Source: Burkholderia ambifaria | GTDB taxonomy: Bacteria; Pseudomonadota; Gammaproteobacteria; Burkholderiales; Burkholderiaceae | DNA: 64,000 nucleotides | Assembly: GCF_001443045.1 (NCBI RefSeq) | Contig: NZ_LKPJ01000005.1 | Coordinates: forward strand, 214,900 to 278,899 | Reading direction: 5' to 3' | Shown here: positions 49,184 through 58,788 of the stretch, piece by piece | Layout: each line of letters opens with the position of its first letter | Position numbering within the stretch: position 1 is the first letter of the stretch | The notes under the pieces: generated by a model | Told to the model about the DNA's origin: nothing | Seen by the model: only the letters and a program-made list of their open reading frames with translations | The model's database searches: none | Translations under genes and position numbers: made by a program

Positions 49184-50203
49184 ATGTCGACTGAACAACA
49201 GGGCACTGCCCATACGACGATCGACGGCGAGCCGATTCCGACGCTCGACGAAATCGCCGCGCAGCATTTCGCGTTGTCACCGTGGGTCGCACGCACCCCG
49301 GTGTTCGAGCGCGCCGATCTCCCGTCCCTCGAGGGCACGCACGTCAACTTCAAGTTCGAGCTGCTGCAGGCAAGCGGCAGCTTCAAGGCGCGCGGCGCGT
49401 TCACGCACCTGCTGGCACTCGACGAAGCGCGCAAGAACGCCGGCGTCACGTGCGTCTCGGCCGGCAATCATGCGGCGGCCGTCGCCTATGCGGCGATGCG
49501 GCTCGGCAGCAGCGCGAAGGTCGTGATGTTCCATACCGCGAGCCCGATGCGCATCGCGCAGTGCAAGCAGTACCGCGCGGAAGTCGTGCTCGCCGGCAGC
49601 GCGTCGCAGGCATTCGACCTCGTGCGGCGGATCGAGGCCGAGGAAGGCCGCTTCTTCATCCATCCGTTCAACGGCTATCACACGATTCTCGGCACCGCGA
49701 CGCTGGGCTACGAATGGGCGACGCAGACGCCCGATCTCGACGCGGTGATCGTGCCGATCGGCGGCGGCGGGCTCGCGGCCGGCATGTCGACCGCGCTGCG
49801 GCTCGCGAATCCGCGCGTGCACGTGTACGGCGTCGAGCCGGAAGGCGCCGACGCGATGAGCCGCAGCTTCGCCGCCAATCACACGATCAAGATGAGCGCG
49901 ATGCAGACCATCGCCGATTCGCTGATGGCGCCGCACACCGAGGAATACAGCTACCAGCTGTGCCGGCGCCACATCGACCGCATCGTCACGGTGTCCGACG
50001 ACGCACTGCGCGCGGCGATGCTGTTCCTGTTCTCGCACCTGAAGCTGTCGGTCGAACCGGCGTGCGCGGCAGCGCTCGCGGCGCTGCTCGGCCCGCTGCG
50101 CGAAACGCTGCAGGGCAAGCGGGTCGGCGTGCTGCTGTCGGGCACGAACACCGACCCCGCGACGCTCGGCATGCATCTCGCGCACGCGAAACTGCATCAC
50201 TGA
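49184..50203 (+). CDS. PLP-dependent threonine/serine dehydratase-like protein
   Basis: A 339-residue fold-type II PLP enzyme resembling catabolic threonine dehydratase and serine racemase. The PLP Lys is in ASGSFKARGAF (about residue 66), the phosphate loop is VPIGGGGLAAGMS, and SAGNHAAAVAYAA is the substrate-side Asn loop; the end has GVLLSGTNTDPATLG, the pyridine-binding Ser/Thr region. There is no C-terminal ACT-like regulatory domain, so it is of the unregulated, degradative kind. It follows argE by 60 bp. Start chosen at 49184. Confidence 0.88.
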   Translation: MSTEQQGTAHTTIDGEPIPTLDEIAAQHFALSPWVARTPVFERADLPSLEGTHVNFKFELLQASGSFKARGAFTHLLALDEARKNAGVTCVSAGNHAAAVAYAAMRLGSSAKVVMFHTASPMRIAQCKQYRAEVVLAGSASQAFDLVRRIEAEEGRFFIHPFNGYHTILGTATLGYEWATQTPDLDAVIVPIGGGGLAAGMSTALRLANPRVHVYGVEPEGADAMSRSFAANHTIKMSAMQTIADSLMAPHTEEYSYQLCRRHIDRIVTVSDDALRAAMLFLFSHLKLSVEPACAAALAALLGPLRETLQGKRVGVLLSGTNTDPATLGMHLAHAKLHH

Positions 50204-50336
50204 ATCCACGCAGGCTACTCAGGGTTATCCCCAGTTTATGTTGACAGCCCTGTTGATAACCCGCCGGACAAACACGCAAGTCATTGAGCGGGCAGCGTTT
50301 TATGCGCGCGAAGGGCGTCGGACGCGAAATAGGCAG

Positions 50337-50807
50337 ATGCCGCCGCCGAGCGCGCGTCCCGCGACGTGGCGGCGTCGCATGCGCTCCATGATCGGCGCCG
50401 CCGCCCTTGCACTGTTCGCCGGTTGTGCGGCACCGCCCTCGCCCGTCATCGACGCGTCTGCCGCCTGCATGCAGCCGGACGCGCACCGGATGCTGCAAGC
50501 CGACCTGCTGTTCGGGCGCGATATCGCGGGACGCGGCCCCGTCACCGATGCGGAGCGCGCGGCCTTCCTCGCCGACGTCGTCACGCCGCGCTTTCCGGAC
50601 GGCTTCACATACTGGGACAACCGCGGCCAATGGCGCGACCGCGCCACCGGCCGGATCATCCGCGAAGCGAGCTTCGTGGTCCGTATCGTCGCCGACGATA
50701 CCGCCGACACGCACGCGCGGCTCGCCGCGATCCGGCATGCGTACCGCGAGCGCTTCCGGCAGGAATCGGTCGGCATCACGCTCGTGCCGGCCTGCGCGTC
50801 GTTCTGA
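50337..50807 (+). CDS. DUF3574 family lipoprotein
   Basis: A 156-residue protein with an N-terminal lipobox (AALALFAGC, lipidated Cys at residue ~30) after a basic segment RPATWRRRMRS, then a domain of the DUF3574 type: DLLFGRDI, VTDAERAAFLADVVTPRFPDGFTYWDNRGQWRD, ESFVV-like ASFVVRIVADD, and SVGITLVPACASF. Function is unknown; members are periplasmic lipoproteins. ATG at 50337 is chosen; 50379 (MRSMIGAA) is an alternative closer to the usual signal length. It is convergent with mrcA. Confidence 0.7.
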   Translation: MPPPSARPATWRRRMRSMIGAAALALFAGCAAPPSPVIDASAACMQPDAHRMLQADLLFGRDIAGRGPVTDAERAAFLADVVTPRFPDGFTYWDNRGQWRDRATGRIIREASFVVRIVADDTADTHARLAAIRHAYRERFRQESVGITLVPACASF

Positions 50808-50838
50808 TTCGCCCTACCGGGCCGAGGCCGCGACACGC

Positions 50839-50866
50839 AAAAAAACGGGCGCCCGAAGGCGCCCGT
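50839..50866. terminator. Terminator between the DUF3574 gene and mrcA
   Basis: Perfect 9-bp GC-rich stem ACGGGCGCC / GGCGCCCGT with a CGAA tetraloop; U tract on the minus strand, so it chiefly ends mrcA transcripts. Confidence 0.88.
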
Positions 50867-50891
50867 CGCATGCGAAACATCCGCGTACCGC

Positions 50892-53405
50892 TTACTTGTT
50901 CTCGAACATGTCCATGATCTGCTGCTTCTCCTGCTGCGTGACGGGCGGCGGTGCGAGCCCCTCCGAGCCGGCCGAGCCGAGCGCATCGTTCGCGCTGATC
51001 GCGTTCGCGGCCGGGTTGATGTCCACGCTCGCGACGAAGCCGTTGCCCGGCGTGCGATCGGCGTAGTACAGCTCGCCGTCGACCGTCGTCAGGCCGTCCG
51101 GCATCGGCATCTGCTGCTCGGGCACGCCGTTCAGCGCAGTGCGCATGTAGTTCACCCAGATCGGCAGCGCGAGCTGCGCGCCGAATTCGCGGCTGCCGAG
51201 GCTCTTCGGCTGGTCGAAGCCCATCCACGCGACCGCGACGAGCGACTGCTGGTAGCCGGCGAACCAGCCGTCCTTCGCATCGTTCGTCGTACCCGTCTTG
51301 CCCTGCAGGTCGCTACGGCCGAGCGCGTTGGTGCCGGCACCCGTGCCGGCCGTCGCGACCGTGTGCAGCAGGCTGTTCATCACGTACGCGTTGCGGCCTT
51401 CGATCGTGCGCGGCGCCGTGCCGCCCGCGACCACCGGCTGCGACTTCTGCAGCGGCTGGCCGCGCGCGTCGTCGACTTCGGCGATCAGGTACGGATCGAC
51501 CTTGTAGCCGCCGTTCGCGAATACCGCATAACCGGTCGCGAGCTGCAGCGGCGTCACGAGGCCCGCACCGAGCGCCATCGGCAGGTACGGCGGCGTCTTC
51601 GCCGGATCGAAGCCGAAGCGCTGCGTCACGTACTGCTGCGCATACTGCGTGCCGATCGACGCGAGGATCCGGATCGACACGAGGTTCTTCGAACGCTGCA
51701 GGCCGGTACGCATCGTCATCGGGCCATCCGGCTGGTCGTCGTCCTTCGGCTCCCACGCGGTGCCGCCCGGCACGCTCGGCGGGAAGTACAGCGGCGCATC
51801 GTTGATGATCGTCGCCGGCCCGAGCCCCTTGTCGAGCGACGCCGAATAGATGAACGGCTTGAACGACGAACCCGGCTGGCGCCACGCTTGCGTCACGTGG
51901 TTGAACTTGCTCTTGTTGAAGTCGAAGCCGCCGACGAGCGAGCGGATCGCACCGTCCTGCGGCGCGATCGCGACGAGCGCGCCTTCGACCTGCGGCAGCT
52001 GCACGACCTGCCAGCCCGTCTTGCCGTCCTTCAGCACGCGCACGATCGAGCCCGGCTTGATCCGCAGCGTGGCATTCGCACGCGGATTCAGCGCGGCCGA
52101 CACGAAGCGCAGCCCGACCGAGCCGATCGTCGTCGTCGCGCCGCCGACGAACTGCACCTCGACCGCGTTCGGCGACGCCGTCAGCACCACCGCCGACTGC
52201 AGGTCGCCGTTGTCCGGATGATCGGCGAGCGCGTCGTCGATCGCCTCGTCGCGGTCGTCGCCAGCGGCCGGCAGGTTGATCGAGCCTTCCGGCCCGCGAT
52301 AGCCGTGGCGGCGCTCGTAATCGAGAATGCCGCGGCGCACGGCCTGGTACGCGGCTTCCTGGTCGGCCGAGTTGATCGTCGTCGTGACGGTCAGCCCGCG
52401 CGTATAGGTTTCGTCCTTGTACTGCTGGTACATCATCTGCCGCACCATTTCGGAGACGTATTCACCGTGCACCGCGTACTGGTTGCCCGGCGTGCGCACG
52501 TGGATCTCTTCCTTCACCGCCTGGTCGTACTGCGGCTGCGTGATGTAGCCGATCTCGAGCATGCGCTTCAGGATGTATTCCTGGCGAACCTTCGCGCGCT
52601 TCGGGTTGACGACCGGGTTATACGCGGACGGCGCCTTCGGCAGCCCCGCGAGCATCGCCGCTTCCGCGAGCGTGATGTCCTTCAGGTCCTTGCCGAAATA
52701 CACGCGCGCGGCGGCCGCGAAGCCGTACGAGCGCTGACCCAGATAGATCTGGTTCATGTACAGCTCGAGGATCTGGTCCTTCGTCAGCGCCTTCTCGATC
52801 TTGTATGCGAGCAGCATCTCGTAGATCTTGCGCGTGTAGGTCTTCTCGCTCGACAGGAAGAAGTTGCGTGCGACCTGCATCGTGATCGTGCTCGCGCCCT
52901 GGCGCGCGCCACCGTGCAGCAGGTCGGCCACGCCCGCGCGCAGGATGCCGACGAAGTCGACGCCGCCGTGTTCGTAGAAGCGGTAGTCCTCGATCGCGAG
53001 CACCGCCTTCTTCATCACGTCGGGAATGTCCTGGAAGCGCACGAGGCTGCGGCGCTCCTCGCCGAACTCGCCGATCAGCACGTGATCGGCGGTGAACACG
53101 CGCAGCGGCACCTTCGGCTGGTAGTTGGTCAGCGCATCGAGCGACGGCAGTTGCGGGGCCATCACGACGAGTGCGTAGCCGACGATCAGCGCGCCGACAA
53201 TCGCGAGCGTCGCGAACAGCCCGACGAACCACAGTGCGACGCGCGAGCCGAACGAGCGGCGGCCGCCCCCGCCTCCGCTGCGCTGCGCGCGACGGTCGTC
53301 GTCGCGGTCGTCGTCGGGGTAATAGGCTCCCGATGGCGAACGGCGTAACGTGTAGTGAGGTTCGTTCCGGTCGGAAGGAGAAGACGGTCGTTTGATAATT
53401 GGCAT
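50892..53405 (-). CDS. mrcA: Penicillin-binding protein 1A (bifunctional)
   Basis: An 837-residue membrane-bound peptidoglycan synthase with glycosyltransferase and transpeptidase domains. A cytoplasmic tail rich in Asp/Arg/Gly (about residues 1-52) is followed by a TM segment (VALWFVGLFATLAIVGALIVGYALVV), the GT51 domain (AIEDYRFYEHGGVDFVGILRA, QGASTITMQVARNFF) and the transpeptidase domain with SxxK (PGSSFKPF), SxN (RSKNL) and KTG (LQGKTGTTNDAKDGWFAGY) motifs. Between GT and TP there is an OB-like insertion. Start ATG 53403-53405. The GT and TP catalytic residues are intact. Confidence 0.95.
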   Translation of the reverse strand: MPIIKRPSSPSDRNEPHYTLRRSPSGAYYPDDDRDDDRRAQRSGGGGGRRSFGSRVALWFVGLFATLAIVGALIVGYALVVMAPQLPSLDALTNYQPKVPLRVFTADHVLIGEFGEERRSLVRFQDIPDVMKKAVLAIEDYRFYEHGGVDFVGILRAGVADLLHGGARQGASTITMQVARNFFLSSEKTYTRKIYEMLLAYKIEKALTKDQILELYMNQIYLGQRSYGFAAAARVYFGKDLKDITLAEAAMLAGLPKAPSAYNPVVNPKRAKVRQEYILKRMLEIGYITQPQYDQAVKEEIHVRTPGNQYAVHGEYVSEMVRQMMYQQYKDETYTRGLTVTTTINSADQEAAYQAVRRGILDYERRHGYRGPEGSINLPAAGDDRDEAIDDALADHPDNGDLQSAVVLTASPNAVEVQFVGGATTTIGSVGLRFVSAALNPRANATLRIKPGSIVRVLKDGKTGWQVVQLPQVEGALVAIAPQDGAIRSLVGGFDFNKSKFNHVTQAWRQPGSSFKPFIYSASLDKGLGPATIINDAPLYFPPSVPGGTAWEPKDDDQPDGPMTMRTGLQRSKNLVSIRILASIGTQYAQQYVTQRFGFDPAKTPPYLPMALGAGLVTPLQLATGYAVFANGGYKVDPYLIAEVDDARGQPLQKSQPVVAGGTAPRTIEGRNAYVMNSLLHTVATAGTGAGTNALGRSDLQGKTGTTNDAKDGWFAGYQQSLVAVAWMGFDQPKSLGSREFGAQLALPIWVNYMRTALNGVPEQQMPMPDGLTTVDGELYYADRTPGNGFVASVDINPAANAISANDALGSAGSEGLAPPPVTQQEKQQIMDMFENK

Positions 53406-53844
53406 GTCGGAATGGCGGGCGGCGTGGCGCCCTCGGACGCATGCGGAAATGCAAGCGGATGAATCAGAGTGGGTGCATCGCGGCAACTGTCACGTCGACA
53501 GACCCCGCCGCGCGGCGATCCGTTCCCGCGACGTGACAGCGCATTTTAATGAAATCGACCGATCGGCTTCGCGATTTTTTGTAAAAATTCCCGCATAACC
53601 GTGAATTGCGAAACGTATTGGCGGCATGCTCCGCCTATCATGGACTCGCGGCCCGGCGCGCGCCGCAGCGTTTCTTTCAAACGCGAAAGGTTCGAGTTCT
53701 GCACGTGCATGCCGCTTGAACTCCGGCGCTTAAGCCGTATTTAAGGGGCCGGCGGTGTAATATCCGCCGGCTCACGCGGGTCGGATCCGATTCGCGACGG
53801 GCACTGCCGCGCTCACGCGGCACCTTTCAACCACGGAGGATTTC
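53406..53844. promoter_or_regulatory. Divergent promoter region between mrcA and pspA
   Basis: 439 bp without a gene. A perfect 8-bp inverted repeat GCCGGCGG-N8-CCGCCGGC lies at 53748-53771, with the AT-rich loop TGTAATAT that could itself be a -10 element of the pspA promoter; an upstream TTGAAC (53716-53721) is present but the spacing to it is wrong. Nothing else is recognisable. Confidence 0.4.
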
Positions 53845-54525
53845 ATGTCGCTTTTCGACTCTGTTTCGCGCACGATCAAAGGCCTGCTGAACGATGCGGC
53901 CGACTCGGTACAGGATCCGTCGCGCGACGCACGGCAGATCGTGCGGGAGCTCGACGACAGCATCGGCCGTGCCGAGAATTCGCTGATCGAGATCGAGGCA
54001 CAGGTCGCGACCCAGCGCAGCAAGCGCGATGCGGCCGACGACAAGGTGAAGAAGTACGAGGACGGCGCGAAGCGCGCGCTGCAGGCCGGCGACGAAGCGC
54101 TCGCACGCGAGGCGCTTGCCGCGCAGTCGAACGCGGAAGCCGAGCGCGATGCGCTTGCGGCCGAGCTGACGACGCTCGAACCGTCGGTCGACAAGCTGAA
54201 GGGGCAGATCGCCGACATGCGCCAGCGCCGCAACGACCTGAATGCACGCTCGAACATCCTGCAGGCGAAACAGGAAATCGCGCAGGCGAAGGACGTCGCG
54301 GCCAGCGCGCTGGGCGGCATCGGCGGCAAGAACCTGTCCGAGGACTTCCAGAAGCTCGAGGACAAGGTCGCGCTGCAGAACGCGCGCTCGGACGCACGCC
54401 TGAATTCGGCCGACACGTCGAGCGGCAAGGCGCTCGACGACAAGCTCGCCGCGCTGAACAAGGGCCCGTCGGTCGAGGATCGCCTCGCCGCGCTGAAGAA
54501 GCAGCTCGACACGCCCGCGCAGTAA
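53845..54525 (+). CDS. pspA: PspA/IM30 family membrane-stress protein
   Basis: A 226-residue, mostly coiled-coil protein of the PspA/IM30/Vipp1 family, which binds the inner face of the cytoplasmic membrane under envelope stress. It opens with SLFDSVSRTIKGLLNDAADS (amphipathic helix) and DPSRDARQIVRELDDSIG, then has long helices of heptad character (residues ~40-160). The C-terminus is Ala/Asp/Lys-rich, ending EDRLAALKKQLDTPAQ. No pspF, pspB or pspC is next to it. A TPR-containing membrane protein gene follows 78 bp later. Confidence 0.85.
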   Translation: MSLFDSVSRTIKGLLNDAADSVQDPSRDARQIVRELDDSIGRAENSLIEIEAQVATQRSKRDAADDKVKKYEDGAKRALQAGDEALAREALAAQSNAEAERDALAAELTTLEPSVDKLKGQIADMRQRRNDLNARSNILQAKQEIAQAKDVAASALGGIGGKNLSEDFQKLEDKVALQNARSDARLNSADTSSGKALDDKLAALNKGPSVEDRLAALKKQLDTPAQ

Positions 54526-54603
54526 CGGCAACCGCGCCGCGGCCCGCCGGGCCCGCGGCGCGCACCGATCGTCAGGAGACGGGCGCTCGCGCCCGGTTCG
54601 ACC

Positions 54604-55794
54604 ATGAAGAAATCTCTCGCCGCGCTCGGCCTCTCGCTGATGCTGCTGTCGTCCGCCGCATTTGCGGTCCCGTCGCTGCAGCAAGTCGAGCAGTCGATCG
54701 CACAACGTGACTGGCAGCGTGCCGACACGCAGCTGTCGCAAGTCATCGATGCCCATCCGAACAACGCGCATGCGCGCTACCTGTACGCGCAGGTGCTTGA
54801 CCGCGAAGGTCGCGCGTCCGATGCGCTCACGCAGCTGCAGAAGGCAAAGTCGCTCGATCCGCAACTGCGCTTCACCGACGCGTCGCACTTCGCGCAGACG
54901 GAATCGCGCATTCGCGCAGACGCCGCGCGCATCAGTGGCAACGCACCGTCGGCCACGCAGAGCGGTTCGTTGCAGTCGTCGCTCGCACCGGCCGTGCCGG
55001 TCGCGAAACATGGTCCGTCGACCGGCATGTGGATCGGCCTCGGGCTGATCGTCGCGATCATCGCGCTGGTACTGCGCTGGACGTTGCGACGTGCACGCTC
55101 GGCCGACGACAGCCGCGCCGACGACGAACGCCGCACGCAGTTGAAGCGCGCGACCGACGTGCTGAACGACATTCGTCCGCTGAAACTCGACGCGAAGCTC
55201 TCGACCGCGCCCGGCGCGGCCGCGCTCACCGGCGAGCTCGAAGGCATCGAGACCGATGCGCGCACGCTCGTCGAAACGCTGTCGAACGGCAAGAACCCGG
55301 TGCCGCCGTATCGCATCGACGAACTCGAGCAGCGGCATGCGAGCGTGAAGGCGCGCGTCGAAGGCCGCCCCGATCCGGGCGCGCACCCCGCCGCGCCGGC
55401 GAACGGCAGCGGCTCCGTGTATGCGCAGGAAGCCGATCGCATGACCGGCATGCAAGGCCAGCCGTATCAGCAGCAACCGTACCCGCAGCAGCCGTATCCA
55501 CCGCAACCGTATCCGCAACAGCAGCCACCCGTCGTGGTCCAGCAAGGCGGCGGTTTCGGCGGCGGGATGGGCGGGCTGCTGACCGGCGTGCTGCTCGGCG
55601 AAGCGATGTCGGGCGGCCGCGAGCGCGTGGTCGAGCGCGACGTGATCGTCGACGACCAGCGCCGACGCCAGGAGAACAACGATCCGGGCTTCGACCTGGG
55701 TCGCGGCGACAATTCGAACTGGAGCGACGGCAACGGCGGCGGCAGTGTCGATCTCGGCAGCAACGACGACGGCTGGACCGACGACAATACCTGA
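54604..55794 (+). CDS. TPR-like membrane protein with Pro/Gln-rich segment
   Basis: A 396-residue protein: signal peptide or anchor (residues ~4-21, SLAALGLSLMLLSSAAFA), a short tetratricopeptide-like region (RDWQRADTQLSQVIDAHPNNAHARYLYAQVLDREGRASDALTQLQKAKSLDP, ~35-86), a TM segment at ~140-160 (GMWIGLGLIVAIIALVLRW), a charged helical region, a low-complexity stretch of PYPQQ-type repeats (~286-311), a glycine-rich hydrophobic segment (GGGFGGGMGGLLTGVLLGEAM) and an acidic Asn/Asp-rich tail. No named family. It follows pspA and may form a membrane-stress unit with it. Confidence 0.8.
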   Translation: MKKSLAALGLSLMLLSSAAFAVPSLQQVEQSIAQRDWQRADTQLSQVIDAHPNNAHARYLYAQVLDREGRASDALTQLQKAKSLDPQLRFTDASHFAQTESRIRADAARISGNAPSATQSGSLQSSLAPAVPVAKHGPSTGMWIGLGLIVAIIALVLRWTLRRARSADDSRADDERRTQLKRATDVLNDIRPLKLDAKLSTAPGAAALTGELEGIETDARTLVETLSNGKNPVPPYRIDELEQRHASVKARVEGRPDPGAHPAAPANGSGSVYAQEADRMTGMQGQPYQQQPYPQQPYPPQPYPQQQPPVVVQQGGGFGGGMGGLLTGVLLGEAMSGGRERVVERDVIVDDQRRRQENNDPGFDLGRGDNSNWSDGNGGGSVDLGSNDDGWTDDNT

Positions 55795-56028
55795 GCATTC
55801 GCACGCGGGCGCCGACGCATCGCGCGACGCCCGCCCCTCACGCCGCGCTTCCTTTCATTTCCACTCGCGCCGGTCCCCTGATTTGTTAATCATTTCAAGA
55901 TGGGCTACCGGCAATGGGGCACGTTCGCTATCATGCGGCCATCGGCGTGCCTCCGATCCCATCAGACGCTTCGCAGCCCTGCGCGTCGCGGCACGCCTCC
56001 CCTCGCCCCAACCAGGAGAAAGCCGCTC

Positions 56029-56460
56029 ATGAGCATAATCAAGGAATTCAAGGAATTCGCCGTCAAGGGCAACGTGATGGATCTCGCCGTCGGCGTGATC
56101 ATCGGTGGCGCATTCTCGAAGATCGTCGACTCGGTCGTGAAAGACCTCATCATGCCGGTCATCGGCGTGGTAACCGGCGGTCTGGATTTCTCGAACAAGT
56201 TCGTTCTGCTCGGCACCATCCCCCCGTCGTTCAAGGGTAATCCCGATTCGTTCAAGGACCTGCAGGCCGCGGGCGTTGCCGCGTTCGGCTACGGCTCGTT
56301 CATCACCGTGGCGATCAACTTCGTGATCCTCGCGTTCATCATTTTCATGATGGTGAAATTCATCAACAAGCTGCGCAAGCCGGAAGAAGCCGCGCCGGCC
56401 GCAACGCCGGAAGACATCGTGCTGCTGCGCGAGATCCGCGATTCGCTCAAGCAACGCTGA
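56029..56460 (+). CDS. mscL: Large-conductance mechanosensitive channel
   Basis: A 143-residue pentameric channel that opens under osmotic downshock. N-terminal helix [24 protein letters not shown]1 ([15 protein letters not shown], with the gate Gly residues), a periplasmic loop and TM2 ([23 protein letters not shown]), then the cytoplasmic helix ([14 protein letters not shown]). The chosen ATG at 56029 has AGGAGA 10 bp upstream. It stands alone, about 230 bp after the TPR protein gene, and ends at a hairpin terminator. Confidence 0.97.
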   Translation: MSIIKEFKEFAVKGNVMDLAVGVIIGGAFSKIVDSVVKDLIMPVIGVVTGGLDFSNKFVLLGTIPPSFKGNPDSFKDLQAAGVAAFGYGSFITVAINFVILAFIIFMMVKFINKLRKPEEAAPAATPEDIVLLREIRDSLKQR

Positions 56461-56485
56461 GCACCGCGCCACGCCGCAACTATCG

Positions 56486-56509
56486 GGCCCGCCATGTGCG
56501 GGCCTTTTT
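56486..56509 (+). terminator. Terminator of mscL
   Basis: 7-bp stem GGCCCGC / GCGGGCC with a 5-base loop followed by T5, 25 bp after the mscL stop. Confidence 0.85.
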
Positions 56510-56756
56510 GTTGGGCGCGCGCCGCGCACGGCCGCGCGAGGCTTATCTCATTTTTTTGTGACGGGCGAATGCACGCGCGGGAAAAGCAGGTCTATGATGG
56601 AGACTAAACGACAGTACGGGCGCCAAGACGCTGGCTGTGTCGATCATCGTGGCAAGCGGGTCGACGGGAGACATTGATCGTCGTACCGCACGAGTGCAGC
56701 ATTTTCGTGTGCTATAAAGGATCGGCATGCGGCGTACATAGCCGGGAGTGGGTCGC

Positions 56757-57248
56757 ATGAAAATGCCGCATTTCTTGCAATTGTTTTTGAGGCGAGTGTT
56801 TATGTCCTTCCCGAAAAAACGTCGACGCGCGCAACAGGATGGCCAGGAGTCGTTCCTCGCGGTATTGCGCCATTCGAAACCTTTCGCGCAGCTCGACACC
56901 AAGATTGCCCGCGCCCGTGCGCAGGACGAACCCGTCCTCTATGCGCATGTGCTGCCCGGCCTCGATGTGCTTCTATGCAGCGTGCGCGGCGCACAGCCGC
57001 CCTATCCGGCCATTGCCGAACTGCGCAAGCGCTGCATCGAATCGATCGCCAACGCACTCGAACAGCCACTCGACGGTCTCGAGAACGGCGGGTACTGGTA
57101 CGAGGCGAACGGCTTTGGCTTCCTCGTGTTCGCGAGCCGCGCGCGCGCGCGCATCCTGCCCGAATTTGGTGCAGGCACGAAGGCGAGCCTGCGCGGCGGG
57201 CTCGGGCGCCAGAACGCCGGCGACACGACACCGCGCTCCCTCGGCTGA
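56757..57248 (+). CDS. Hypothetical protein, basic N-terminus
   Basis: A 163-residue hypothetical protein. A basic N-terminal segment ([15 protein letters not shown]) precedes a domain with [43 protein letters not shown] and [28 protein letters not shown], which shows alternating strands and helices. No family recognised. ATG 56757 is chosen for a GGGAG site 9 bp upstream; 56802 is an alternative. No neighbours suggest a role; a GC hairpin follows. Confidence 0.55.
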   Translation: MKMPHFLQLFLRRVFMSFPKKRRRAQQDGQESFLAVLRHSKPFAQLDTKIARARAQDEPVLYAHVLPGLDVLLCSVRGAQPPYPAIAELRKRCIESIANALEQPLDGLENGGYWYEANGFGFLVFASRARARILPEFGAGTKASLRGGLGRQNAGDTTPRSLG

Positions 57249-57262
57249 ACCGACACCGACAC

Positions 57263-57288
57263 GATGGGCCGCCTCCGGGCGGCCCATC
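57263..57288. terminator. GC-rich hairpin between convergent genes
   Basis: Perfect 11-bp stem GATGGGCCGCC / GGCGGCCCATC with a TCCG loop, between the hypothetical gene and the convergent oxidoreductase. No U tract on either side. Confidence 0.5.
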
Positions 57289-57325
57289 GGCCATTCAGGT
57301 TTCCCGCTTTACCGCCGCCGCGCGA

Positions 57326-58219
57326 TCACCGTGCCGTCCGGCGCCCGTTGCCGGGCCGGACGATGTCGATGAACGCGGCGAAATCGGCACCGGCGAGCCC
57401 CTGCGCGGCGCCCAGCCGCAGCACCTGCTGCACCGTGGCCGAAACGGGCATCACCGCGCCCGTATCGCGCGCGGCATCGGCAATTGCGTCGACGTCCTTC
57501 TGGAACGTGGCGAGCGCGCCGATCGACGGATGGCCGCCCGACGTCATGCGCGGCACGAAGGTCTGCAGCAGCACCGAATCGGCCCACCCGCCCGCCAGCG
57601 CGTCGGCCAGACGCGCGGCGTCGATGCCGCTCGCCTGCGCCAGGCCGACGGCTTCCGCGATCGCGGTCACCGTCGCGGTGACGATCGCCTGGTTGCACAG
57701 CTTCGCGGTCTGGCCCGCACCCGCGTCGCCCATGTGCGTGATGCGCGATGCGTAGGTGTCGATCAGCGGCCGCACCGCATCGAGATCCGCCGCGCCGCCG
57801 CCCGCCATCACCGCGAGCGTGCCGGCCTGCGCGCCGGGCACGCCACCCGACACCGGCGCGTCGATCCAGCCGACGCCGAGCGCGGCCGCGCGCGCCGCGT
57901 AGTCGCGCGTCGCCGCAGGCGGAATGCTCGAATGATCGACGATGCGCTTCAAACGGCGCGCCTTCGCTTCGCCCGCAAGGAGCCCGTGCTCGCCGAACAC
58001 GACGTCGCCGACCGCGCGGCCGTCGAGCACGCACACGAACACCGTGTCGACGCGCTCGGCCAGTTCGCGCGGCGTGTCGACCACTTGCGCGCCGTCTTTT
58101 TCAAGCGCCTCGGCCTTGCCGCGCGTCCGGTTCCATACGCTGACCCGGTGCCCCGCCGCCAGCAAATGCCGAATCATCGGCGCGCCCATCAATCCCGGTC
58201 CGCAAAATCCGACTTCCAC
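57326..58219 (-). CDS. NAD(P)-dependent beta-hydroxyacid dehydrogenase (HIBADH family)
   Basis: A 297-residue oxidoreductase of the 3-hydroxyisobutyrate / tartronate semialdehyde dehydrogenase family. The N-terminal Rossmann site is [22 protein letters not shown], the substrate loop is [16 protein letters not shown], and the catalytic Lys is in [14 protein letters not shown]. The chosen start is GTG at 58217-58219, with GAGGAA upstream, because the ATG-started frame would add a non-family N-terminus. Substrate (hydroxyisobutyrate, 2-hydroxy-3-oxopropionate or other) cannot be fixed by sequence. It is divergent from the dodecin gene. Confidence 0.88.
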   Translation of the reverse strand: MEVGFCGPGLMGAPMIRHLLAAGHRVSVWNRTRGKAEALEKDGAQVVDTPRELAERVDTVFVCVLDGRAVGDVVFGEHGLLAGEAKARRLKRIVDHSSIPPAATRDYAARAAALGVGWIDAPVSGGVPGAQAGTLAVMAGGGAADLDAVRPLIDTYASRITHMGDAGAGQTAKLCNQAIVTATVTAIAEAVGLAQASGIDAARLADALAGGWADSVLLQTFVPRMTSGGHPSIGALATFQKDVDAIADAARDTGAVMPVSATVQQVLRLGAAQGLAGADFAAFIDIVRPGNGRRTAR

Positions 58220-58354
58220 GATGTTCCTCGTCTCCAATTGGGGTTGCACTTGCCGCCCATCATACCTATCACTCAAGAAGCCGGACACGCGCGGCGCCGC
58301 TTCGGGCCCGCCGCTTGCGCCGGCCGCCCATACCAACCTCCCAGGGAGCGCATC

Positions 58355-58564
58355 ATGAGCGACCACGTCTACAAGCTGATCGAACTGACCGGCTCGTCGC
58401 GGCAATCTTGCGACGACGCCATCCGCAACGCGATCTCGAAAGCCGGCAAGACGCTGCACAACCTGCACTGGTTCCAGGTGACCGAAACACGCGGCCACAT
58501 CGAAGGCGACCAGGTCATCCACTGGCAGGTCACGCTGAAAGTCGGCATGCGCATCGACGACTGA
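58355..58564 (+). CDS. Dodecin family flavin-binding protein
   Basis: A 69-residue dodecin: [47 protein letters not shown] and [13 protein letters not shown]. The family makes hollow dodecamers that store riboflavin or FMN; the flavin-stacking Trp is in HWFQV. A GGGAG site lies 8 bp before the ATG at 58355. The gene is small and hidden in a much longer open frame. Confidence 0.93.
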   Translation: MSDHVYKLIELTGSSRQSCDDAIRNAISKAGKTLHNLHWFQVTETRGHIEGDQVIHWQVTLKVGMRIDD

Positions 58565-58788
58565 CGCACCGCGCTCGTCACGCGCGGCGCCCTGACCACC
58601 GGATGCGTGCAATGCGCATCCGCGCGGCGCCGTGCTCGCCCGTATTCCGCCCCGTTCGGACCCCTTGCCGGGGCCCGGCCGGCGGGCGTCTGCGGGTATC
58701 CATCTCTTGACGCTGCCCGTGGTTCATATTAAAAACCATATATTCCCCCGCCCCCTCGATCAGCCCGGACATATAAAACGGAGATATC

